From Vibrio superstes (GTDB taxonomy: Bacteria > Pseudomonadota > Gammaproteobacteria > Enterobacterales > Vibrionaceae): a stretch of 64,000 bases of DNA. The first letter of the stretch is position 1; each line of letters begins with the position of its first letter. A model generated the notes under the pieces. That model made no database searches and had not been told where the DNA came from. It saw only the letters and a program-made list of their open reading frames with translations. The position numbers and the translations under genes are program-made. Of this stretch, positions 1-12,000 are shown in pieces. The stretch covers positions 496,001-560,000 of the forward strand of contig NZ_BCUR01000001.1 in the NCBI RefSeq assembly GCF_003569005.1, written 5' to 3'.

Positions 1-3000
1 GGTGTCAAAGGAGATTTAGGGACTTCGAATCCATTTTCACCTTTGTCAACGTCATGAACTTGAAGTGTCCCTGTTGCAGTAGTTAATTGGGCAGGGGAAT
101 TTGCTAAAGGGTCTAACCCAAGCTGTTCTGTAACGCTATCTGAAACTGTAGATGTTGCCGTTCCTGTCGCATGACCTGAAATGGTAGCTCCGTCATTGGT
201 ACCCTGTATATCTACCGTCAAATCGTAGGTTGTCTTGTCTGGTGCTCCGTCTCTAGTATGCAGAGTAAAGCTTTCTTGGAACACATCACCGTCACCCAAC
301 GCTTGAACATCTTTGGCGTAGTTCTTCATCAAGTGATATTGCCAGTTTCCGTCTCGATCGATCTCTAGATAACCATACTTACCAGCTATGTGACTGTTCG
401 CAACAAAGTGTCCTTCTCCGGTATCTGCATCGGTAATTTGCAAATGGCCAGAAGCAATCTGTTCAGCATTAAGCCCGGCGGCATCCTCTTTTACATGCTC
501 TTTAGTTGGATCAGTTGTTACGTCTTTGAAGGTTGGAATATCATTCACGGGATTTACTGTAATCTCGACAACTCCGTTAGTTGATAGATGTGGGCCATTG
601 TTTGCATCTACGAGACTATCTGTAACCGTGTACTCCAATTCAACTTTGCCATTAAAATTGGTTGCAGGAGTAAATGTATAACCTCCTTGACCATCATGAG
701 TTAGCGTTCCTTGACTAGGATCCTTCAAGTGAACATTTGATAATGACAGATGTTCGCTGGCGCCATCTGTAGCGAAATCGGGGTCTTTTACTACGCCGGA
801 GTCACCTTTCATACCTGAGCCTATGATGTCTTGCTCAGTAAATTTGATTGCCGTATCTTCATCAGTAACACGAGTGAGTTTAGTAACCGTTGGCTTATCG
901 TTTACCGAATCTACATGCAGCGTTGCTGTAACTGTTGTTGATGCAAGCCCATCGGTAATTTCATAGGTAAACACCACATCCCCATGGAAGTCTTGGTCAG
1001 GGATAAACTTATAGTTCCCATGCCCAAAATCTTGGAATTTACCGTGAGATTGACCTGTTTGCTGAATGTTTGTTACATATAGCTTGTCGCCATCAGCATC
1101 TTGAGCGTTGGCTAAACCGACTAGGTCTAAGCCTTGTCCTGAATGTGAACCAGATACAGGCGTGGAATGCAGGTTAACAGCCTGATCTTCATCTGAATGT
1201 TGAAGATCTACTTTTGAGTCAGCCGTTGGTGCGGCATTTCTTCCATGAACAGTGAAATGCACAGGTGTATCAACCACACCACCATGACCATCATTTACCT
1301 GAACCCAAGCAGTTACGTCCTTAGTTTGACCTGGAGCTAATCCTTTTATTAAAGGATCACTATTGGAAGGCTGATAGGTGTAGTGCCCATCGCTAGTAAT
1401 ACTAAAGCCTTGCAATGCAGGGTGACCACTCGAAGGAGCGACACCAAATGTGAGATGATCACCATCAACATCCTTGGCTTCAATTTCACCCTTAATCTGC
1501 ATTGTGTCCACTTCAACGATATGGTTAGTTTGCCAATCGGGTAAAATTTGGGAGTTGGAACCGCTAAGATCACTCACTTGTACATGAGTTTCTCCAGTAA
1601 TCACAGGTTTATCATTGGTACCATGGATTGTCATGGTAATGACCTGTGAGCCGCCGTGATTACTGGTAATCGTAAAGGTCTCTTGAAGCTTTTCGCCCTC
1701 AGCGAGTTGGTTAATTGGATCGCTGTCACCATCATGTTTGTATAGATGATATGTCCAGTGCCCTGGATCGCTAGCGCTAGTCCCAGGGACTACAGTAGCG
1801 TAACCATACCCATTACTGCCCTCAATGTGGTTTGAACCAGTGACACCGTGCGGGTTTTCATTCGGGCTATTAGCGGTAACGTGACCTTCACGTGAATCTG
1901 GTGCACCTGACCCAGTTTTTGTTGATTCACCCTCCTCCGTAACTTCGCCGGCAATATCACCATGGATAACGTCGACAGGTTGTTGTGGTGGTACCACAAC
2001 GTTTTGGTTTTGATGGCTATGATGAGGATTAGGGTGATTCGTATTAACCTGAGCATGTTGGTCAACATGCACAATCATATGACCAGTCGCTGTTTCTCGC
2101 CCATCTGTTACCGTATATGAGATAGTAACGTTTTTACCACCTGTATGACCGAGGGCAGTCTGCGAAGGATAGAAGGTATAACCGCCTTGGCCATCTTCTT
2201 CAATATGGCCAAGTGATTTATCGAGGACAGTTACTTCGGTATGCTGAGTACCGACTTTAAGTACATGTAAAATATCACCGTCTGGATCTGTAGCCGTTTT
2301 TATCAATAGGTCTTGATCAAAGCTCAAATGATTTTCACCATGATGTATCTGACCCACAGGCAAAGGGCTACTTATTACTGGTGCATCATTAGTGCCTGTA
2401 ACAATCAACGAAACGGGTTTGGTTGTCGTTGCTGTCCCATCAGTGACTGTCAAATCAAAAGTTAAAGTCTGAACCTCACCTTCTTTCAAGTGATTGTAAG
2501 CAGGAGAGGCTGTATAGAATGAGTAAGAACCATCGGCATTAACAATCAAGCCATCAGGGGGATTCTTGCAACTAAATGCAAGATGATCGCCTGCATCAGG
2601 GTCAATAGCTTTGAAAGAACCCGTTACTTGAGTAATCGGATCACCCTGATTTGACTCAGTGGCTCTGATAGGTGCAGCTAATGTTATCTGTGGTGCCTGG
2701 TTTGTACCGGTAATATCTATATCGATATCTTTAGTCGTTCCATCTTTGGCTGTAACTGTAACCGTTTCAGTCAGGTGTTGGCCTCCTCCGAGAGCTAAAA
2801 CTGCAGGATCTTTAAGATTTAGGTGATATTCTAAATGACCTAACTTATCTATGGTTGCAAAGCCATAGGTGCCTCGTATAGTACTGGTAGTTTGAAATTG
2901 CTGCTCTTGCCAGTCAGGATCAGTGATGCCTAACTGAGCTGCAGCAATATCATGCCCAGTTTCCGCAGTTACACCAATGCCACCTTGCGGAGCAGTAATT

Positions 3001-6000
3001 ATCGCTGCATCACCCACCGGAGTTACCTTGATATGGGCTGTACCGGAATAAGAACCAGACTGAGTGCCACTTTGACCAAACGCCGAAGTACCAGCATCGG
3101 TATAATCAAACGTCAGGCCAACCAGTTTTTCATATCCATTAGGACCAGCGTGACGTGTATTAAAGTCTTGTGCAGGAGTGAATGTCCAAGTGCCATTTTG
3201 GTTGTCAACCAATTTACCCGCGTTTGAGTCTGTTAAATGAAGGTTACTAACGACTAACTTAGCACTGGTATCGTCAATATCATTAAGAAGACCACGAAGT
3301 TGATCTTCAGTGATAATTAGATCGCCAGAGTCTTCGGCTACTTTAGCTACTAAGCTGTGAACTTGTGCAGGGGCATCGTTGACTGGAATCACGTTAATGG
3401 GCCAACCAGTCACTTGTGTGGTGATATCGTGACCTTGCCCATCGACTCTACCATCAGTAACTGTATAACCGATGTGGACTGTACCGTGATAATTCGCATC
3501 AGGTACGAACTCATAGTTCCCGTTACCGTGATCAATAATATGCCCATGACCATCTTCAACGTGCACATTGAACAGCGCCAATGGATCACCATCAGGATCC
3601 CTGACGTTCTGGTTATGGTCGCCAAGCAGATCAGTAGCGGTGAATTTGAGATTTGTGTCTTCATTAGTCACTAGAGCTGGCATCTGACGTACTACTGGCT
3701 TGTCTTCCTGTCCATGAATAATGAAATGCAGTGACTTGTGAACAACACCACCATTGTGGTCATCGACTTCGGTTTGGACATCGAGCTTGCCCTGTTCACC
3801 AATTTGAAGCCCTTGATACTTTTCAGCACCAGCGTTTAGCGTGAAGGTTCCATCATCATGTATTTCGAAACCGGCGCGGAGTAAGTCTGAACGAGTTAAC
3901 TGCTCAACATGTTTACCCTGAGCATCTTGGTAGGTATAAGTGCCTATGACTCTTACCGTGTGTGAGTCACTTCTATCAACATCAGTGAAGTGTACTGTTC
4001 CTGATAGCTTTTGATCCTCTTCTAGGTGGAGGTTATCTCCGAAATTAGTGTGTGTTTTCAGTAAATCTCGATGTGGATTGGCAGCACTTGTGCCAACTTG
4101 ATTCGTTAAATCTGTTATCTCTACACTCTTAAGTACAGGACGATCATTGGTACCTACTATGTTCAGATGTACGGTCTGCTTAGTACTTCCTTTTTGAGGG
4201 TCTTCAACGATTACATCAACATCGACTCCTTTTATTTCACCAGCAGCCAAATAATCGAGTGCTTTAACACCAGTCCTAATTTCAATCTTGCCGTCGCTGT
4301 CGATCGACATCCACCCAGGATGACCATGTCCAAGTCGATAAGTATGAGTGGTATCATCAACATCCACTAATTTAGGTAATCTAATATGTTGTCTACCCGT
4401 ACCTTCTGAGAAATACTGGGGACTGTAGGCCGCAAGCACAGGATCATCGTTCGTCCCGTGCACGGTAACAGTAACTTCTTGCTCAACAGGTTTACCCAAA
4501 GAATCAGTAACTAATACCATGAAGGTCTCGGTAGGGGTTTGACCGCTTTGAAGCTTCTGTGTATCCGGACCTGAATTATCTAACTGGTAGTTCCAGTGAC
4601 CATTCTGATCAATGGTGAAGGTGCCATACTTGCCAACGCGGGTCTCCGTACCTGTAGTTGCACCATCAACAGACCAGGTCAATGTACCGTCGTTGTTGTC
4701 AAGATCAGTAGCAGTAAGATCACCTGCAATGCTTGGAGTACCGGCATTGGCATTAGCCGTGCCACCGGCCTCAGTAACGGCTCCAGTGTGCGTCCCCTTA
4801 ATCACAGGAACATCATTCGAACCAGTTACTGTGATCTCTACGCTGTGTTTGACCGGAGTACCCGAAGAGTCAGTGTCGGTAACTTCAAACACCTCTTTGA
4901 CCACTTCACCTTGTTGAAGCCTATCTGCTGCATGACCTCGAGTATTATCTAGACGATAAGTCCAGCGCCCAGTTTGAGGGTCTATAGCCAATGAGCCATA
5001 CGTGCCTTGTCCATTAGTCACAGCCCAGTGTGCAGGATCTCCCTTGTCAGTCTCTGTTGCAGTCAAGGTGCCTGAGACACTTGGAGTACCAATTTCAGCT
5101 TCCGGATGACGGTGAGAGTCAGGATGAGAACCCGCCTCGACTACACCACCTGAATCTCCGGTATCAGCAATGACAGGCAGGTCGTTGGTACCATCTATGG
5201 TAATCACTACCTTATGCTCTGTGCCATCGGCACTATGAACTGTGATTGTGTCGGTTAACGAGTCGGTTGCTTTTAGTTCTTGTATGGCAGTCTGGGAATT
5301 ATCCGCTTTATAGTGCCAGTTACCATTAGCATCAAGCGTAAGCGAACCATATAAACCTTGAACTGTGCCCGCTTTGAAGTGGTCTTCACCATTGTCTACA
5401 TCATGAACCATCAATACTCCGCTGGTATAAAGTAGATTCTGATGCTGAGAATCGATTGCCTCTTCTTTCACTCTGCCAGTATCCTGACCCGTGATCTCAG
5501 CCTGATCATTGCTACCAGTTACATCGATTGTCACTTGGTGGTCAACAGTAAGGCCCGTTTTATCTGTAACGCGAACGGTGAAGGATTCTGTCACCTGCTG
5601 CCCCTGAATCAAAGCTTGGGTAACAGAACGGTCATTATCCAATGTATAGGCCCATTGACCACTTGTATCAACACTCAGATGTCCGTATACACCATCGCCG
5701 GCGGCATGACCAGTTAATGGACTTACTATGCTCCAAGTTTGAGAGTCGCCCGCATCAATGTCAGTTGCTGTAAGATGTCCACTAGCGCTTTCAGTACCTG
5801 AGATTTTTTGACCACTAAATTTAGAGCCCTTCTCTATCACTGCACTAGAATCGCTATCATGACCAGTCACAGAGATCACTGGTGCGTCTTTGGTACCAGT
5901 TATTGTCACTTGCACCTTATGCGCAGTACCATCGAGCGAATGAACAGTAAAGGTATCCGTATGGGTTACCCCCTCTTGCAAAGTCTGGACTCTGTGTTCG

Positions 6001-9000
6001 TTATCAACCGAATAAGTCCATTTACCTGAACTATCTAGTGTTAATCCACCCCAAGTATCAGAACCTTGAGTGATAGAATCAGCATCGGTTTTAAATGCTG
6101 ATTCTCCAGCATCAATATCTCGAATTGTTAGCTGTCCACTGGTTTCAAGAGTAGGACTAGTCGCATCCTCTTTAACACCTCCGGTAGAAGAACCACCTAT
6201 GGTAGGTATGTCATTTTTACCATTGATGGTGATAGTGATATCTTGGTGCGCCGTGCCATCTTTAGACGTCACCGTCACCACTTCCGTTAATGTGTCACCC
6301 ACACCCAACGCTTGGATGTCGTGATGTTGGTTATTCGCGGTAAACGTCCAGTTGCCGTTCTCATCAATTACTACCGTGCCGTGCGCACTGTGCAACGTCT
6401 GAGGCTTGAAGAACGACTCACCCGTGTCTAGGTCGGCTATGTCTAATTTCCCCGCAACACTCAACGTTGGGCTAGTCGCATCCTCTGTTACCAAAGCAGT
6501 AGACTTCCCGGTGATTTTAGGCACGTCATTGACACCTTGCACGGTCACCGTCAGTTGTTGCGTCGCCGTACCATCCTGTGACGTGACGGTCGCTGTCTCT
6601 GTCAATGTACTGTGTGCACCCAGTGATTGAATGGCCGCTTGCGTATTATCCGCAGTGAACGTCCAATGACCATCCGCGTCTATTTGGAATTCGCCGTGTG
6701 CACTCTTCATTGTTTGTGGTTGGAAGTGCGACTCGCCCGTGTCCACATCGCGAATGATTAAGTCACCATTGGTGCTCAATGTCTGCGCATCAGTATCTTC
6801 CGTCACACCACCTTTAGCACCTCCACTGATGCTCGGCACATCATTGTTACCATTGATGGTGACGGTAATATCTTGGGTCGCAGTACCATCTTTGGATGTC
6901 ACAGTGACCACTTCCGTTAACGTATCTCCTGCACCCAACGCTTGTATGTCATGATGCTGATTGTTCGCAGTAAAAACCCAATTACCGTTTTCATCGATAA
7001 CCACTGAACCATGAGGACTATGCAACGTCTGAGGTTTGAAGAATGACTCGCCCGTATCCACATCATCAATATCCAACTTGCCCGTCACTTTCAGAGTCGG
7101 GTTCGTTGCATCCTCTTTGATTGAAGCGGTCGACTTGCCTGTGATGGCCGGTACATCATTCACACCCTGCACCACCACCGTCAACTGCTGCGTAGCCGTG
7201 CCATCTTGAGACACCACCGTTGCCGTTTCCGTCAGCGTGCTATGTGCACCTAAAGATTGAATAGCCGTTTGTGTGTTATCCGCAGTAAACGTCCAATGAC
7301 CGTCCGCGTCTATTTGGAATTCGCCGTGTGCACTCTTCACTGTTTGTGGTTGGAAGTGCGACTCGCCCGTGTCCACATCGCGTATGATTAAGTCACCGTT
7401 GGTGGTTAATGTTTGTGGGTCAGCGTCTTCTGTGACAGTCCCTTTCGACACACCACTGATGGTCGGAACGTCGTTGTTACCATTGATGGTGATAGTGATA
7501 TCTTGGTGCGCTGTGCCATCTTTAGACGTCACCGTCACCACTTCCGTCAATGTGTCACCCACACCCAACGCTTGGATGTCGTGATGTTGGTTATTCGCGG
7601 TAAACGTCCAGTTGCCGTTCTCATCAATTACTACCGTGCCGTGCGCACTGTGCAACGTCTGAGGTTTGAAGAATGACTCGCCCGTATCCACATCATCAAT
7701 ATCCAACTTGCCCGTCACTTTCAGAGTCGGGTTCGTTGCATCCTCTTTGATTGAAGCGGTCGACTTGCCTGTGATGGCCGGTACATCATTCACACCCTGC
7801 ACCACCACCGTCAACTGCTGCGTAGCCGTGCCATCTTGAGACACCACCGTTGCCGTTTCCGTCAGCGTGCTATGTGCACCTAAAGATTGAATAGCCTTTT
7901 GTGTGTTATCCGCAGTGAACGTCCAATGACCGTCCGCGTCTATTTGGAATTCGCCGTGTGCACTCTTCACTGTTTGTGGTTGGAAGTGCGACTCGCCCGT
8001 ATCCACATCGCGTATGATTAAATCACCATTAGTGGTTAATGTTTGTGGGTCAGCGTCTTCTGTGACAGTCCCTTTCGACACACCACTGATGCTCGGCACA
8101 TCATTGTTACCATTGATGGTAACGGTAATATCTTGGGTCGCAGTACCATCTTTGGATGTCACCGTGACCACTTCCGTTAACGTATCTCCTGCACCCAACG
8201 CTTGGATGTCGTGATGTTGGTTATTCGCGGTAAACGTCCAGTTGCCATTCTCATCAATTACTACCGTGCCGTGCGTACTGTGCAACGTCTGAGGCTTGAA
8301 GAACGACTCTCCCGTGTCCACATCATCAATATCCAACTTGCCCGTCACTTTCAGAGTCGGGTTCGTTGCATCCTCTTTGATTGAAGCGGTCGACTTGCCT
8401 GTGATGGCCGGTACATCATTCGCACCCTGCACCACCACCGTCAACTGCTGCGTAGCCGTGCCATCTTGAGACACCACCGTTGCCGTTTCCGTCAGCGTGC
8501 TATGTGCACCTAAAGATTGAATAGCCTTTTGTGTGTTATCCGCAGTGAACGTCCAATGACCGTCCGCGTCTATTTGGAATTCGCCGTGTGCACTCTTCAC
8601 TGTTTGTGGTTGGAAGTGCGACTCGCCCGTATCCACATCGCGTATGATTAAATCACCATTAGTGGTTAATGTTTGTGGGTCAGCGTCTTCTGTGACAGTC
8701 CCTTTCGACACACCACTGATGCTCGGCACATCATTGTTACCATTGATGGTAACGGTAATATCTTGGGTCGCAGTACCATCTTTGGATGTCACCGTGACCA
8801 CTTCCGTTAACGTATCTCCTGCACCCAACGCTTGGATGTCGTGATGTTGGTTATTCGCGGTAAACGTCCAGTTGCCATTCTCATCAATTACTACCGTGCC
8901 GTGCGTACTGTGCAACGTCTGAGGCTTGAAGAACGACTCTCCCGTGTCCACATCATCAATATCCAACTTGCCCGTCACTTTCAGAGTCGGGTTCGTTGCA

Positions 9001-12000
9001 TCCTCTTTGATTGAAGCGGTCGACTTGCCTGTGATGGCCGGTACATCATTCGCACCCTGCACCACCACCGTCAACTGCTGCGTAGCCGTGCCATCTTGAG
9101 ACACCACCGTTGCCGTTTCCGTCAGCGTGCCATGTGCACCTAAAGATTGAATAGCCGTTTGTGTGTTATCCGTAGTAAACGTCCAATGACCGTCCGCGTC
9201 TATTTGGAATTCGCCGTGTGCACTCTTCACTGTTTGTGGTTGGAAGTGCGACTCGCCCGTGTCCACATCGCGAATGATTAAGTCACCATTGGTGCTCAAT
9301 GTCTGCGCATCAGCATCTTCCGTCACACCACCTTTAGCTCCTCCACTGATGCTCGGCACATCATTGTTACCATTGATGGTGACGGTAATATCTTGGGTCG
9401 CAGTACCATCTTTGGATGTCACCGTGACCACTTCCGTTAACGTATCTCCTGCACCCAACGCTTGGATGTCGTGATGTTGGTTATTCGCGGTAAACGTCCA
9501 GTTGCCATTCTCATCAATTACTACCGTGCCGTGCGTACTGTGCAACGTCTGAGGCTTGAAGAACGACTCTCCCGTGTCCACATCATCAATATCCAACTTA
9601 CCCGTCACTTTCAGAGTCGGGTTCATTGCATCCTCTTTGATTGAAGCGGTCGACTTGCCTGTGATGGCCGGTACATCATTCACACCCTGCACCACCACCG
9701 TCAACTGCTGCGTAACCGTGCCATCTTGAGGCACCACCGTTGCCGTTTCCGTCAGCGTGCTATGTGCACCTAAAGATTGAATAGCCTTTTGTGTGTTATC
9801 CGCAGTGAACGTCCAATGACCGTCCGCATCTATCTGGAATTTGCCGTGTGCACTCTTCACTGTTTGTGGTTGGAAGTGCGACTCGCCCGTATCCACATCG
9901 CGTATGATTAAGTCACCATTGGTGCTTAATGTTTGTGGGGCAGCGTCTTCTGTGACAACCCCTTTCGACACACCACTGATGACCGGAACGTCGTTGTTAC
10001 CATTGATGGTGATAGTGATATCTTGGTGCGCCGTGCCATCTTTAGATGTCACCGTCACCACTTCCGTTAACGTATCTCCTGCACCCAACGCTTGGATGTC
10101 GTGATGTTGGTTATTCGCGGTAAACGTCCAGTTGCCATTCTCATCAATTACTACCGTGCCGTGCGTACTGTGCAACGTCTGAGGCTTGAAGAACGACTCT
10201 CCCGTGTCCACATCATCAATATCCAACTTACCCGTCACTTTCAGAGTCGGGTTCATTGCATCTTCTTTGATTGAAGCGGTCGACTTGCCTGTGATGGCTG
10301 GTACATCATTCACACCCTGCACCACCACCGTCAACTGCTGCGTAACCGTGCCATCTTGAGACACCACCGTTGCCGTTTCCGTCAGCGTGCCATGTGCACC
10401 TAAAGATTGAATAGCCGTTTGTGTGTTATCCGCAGTAAACGTCCAATGACCGTCCGCGTCTATTTGGAATTCGCCGTGTGCACTCTTCACTATTTGTGGT
10501 TGGAAGTGCGACTCGCCCGTGTCCACATCGCGAATGATTAAGTCACCATTGGTGGTTAATGTTTGTGGGTCAGCGTCTTCTGTGACAACCCCTTTCGACA
10601 CACCACTGATGGCCGGAACGTCATTGTTACCATTGATAGTGATTGTAATGTCTTGATGCGCCGTGCCATCTTTAGACGTCACCGTCACCACTTCCGTCAA
10701 TGTGTCACCCACACCCAACGCTTGGATGTCATGATGTTGGTTATTCGCGGTAAACGTCCAGTTGCCGTTCTCATCAATTACTACCGTGCCGTGCGTACTG
10801 TGCAACGTCTGAGGCTTAAAGAACGACTCTCCTGTATCGACATCGTCTATGTCCAACTTGCCTGAAACTGATAGAACTGGATCTGTCATATCTTCAGTTA
10901 CAGTAGCGGTCGACTTTCCAGTAATAACAGGAATATCGTTAGTGCCTGTCACAACGATTCGAACTTGCTGGGAAGATGCCGCACCGTGCTCATCTGTCAC
11001 TGTTACCATCATTGTTTCGATGTGCTTTTCACCCTGAACCATGTTTTGATGCTTGGTGTTGTCTAGCGTGTAAGTCCAGGCTCCCGTAGTTTTGTCTAAG
11101 CCAAATGAACCATATGCTCCAGTTAATTTATCGGGTGTGTAGGTAATTACTGCTCCATTATCAACATCTGTAGCAATCACGGAACCGCTAGCACTCAGAT
11201 CTCCATCCTCAACAACAGAACCTGTTTGAAACGGGCTTGTAATAACAGGCTTATCATTGGTACCAGCAACCTCAACGGTTACCTGTTGAGTAGTCTTCGC
11301 ACCATGCTCATCGGCCACAGTGACCAGCATGGTTTCAGTGTGATGCTCACCCTCGGCAAGCGCCTGGTTGCCCTGATTATCTAGGGTATAAACCCACTTA
11401 CCACTGGCTGAATCTAGAGTGAATTGACCGTATTGACCCTGAGTATTATCCGGGGTGTAAGTCAGTACCGCACCATGATCCACATCCGATGCCGTGACCT
11501 GACCGTTGACGAAGAGTACATCGTCTTCTTTGGTCGCTTCATGCTGAACTTGGCTAGTGATTACTGGGATATCATTGGTGCCTTGTACCGTCACCGTTAT
11601 ATCTTGATGAACGGAGACATTGGCAGCGCTGGTAATGGTGACGTGCAGTATCTCGGTATGCGTTTCACCTTGCGCCAGGTTCTGGTGATGGCTGTTATCT
11701 AGGGAATAACTCCACTCACCGGTGTCTTTGTTTAAGGTAAACTCACCGTACTGACCATGAAGGTTGTCTGGCGTAAACGTCAGTGGTGCACCCACTTGAG
11801 CACTGTGAGCATCGATGGTGCCAGAAGTGTTTACGCTTGTATCCTCAACTACAGTGCCTGTTTCAGGCAAGCCTACAACCGGCGGTGTCATAAATGAGTA
11901 GTCTTTATGACCACCTGAATGGGAAACAATCTGAGGTACGGGTGTGGTGGTGAGGTTGCCAAAGTTTTGAGTTGACTGGCCAGTTAAAGGGGTGACTGGT

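Noticed and set aside
1349..3664. Minus-strand short frames inside the adhesin region (for example 1790-2074, 3410-3664)
   Set aside because: They are in a different minus frame from the continuous adhesin frame, which carries the GTND linkers throughout.
6070..10865. Repeated plus-strand open frames of 60-100 codons
   Set aside because: They are antisense shadows of the minus-strand adhesin repeats; they recur only because the DNA repeats, and the minus frame has continuous VCBS motifs.
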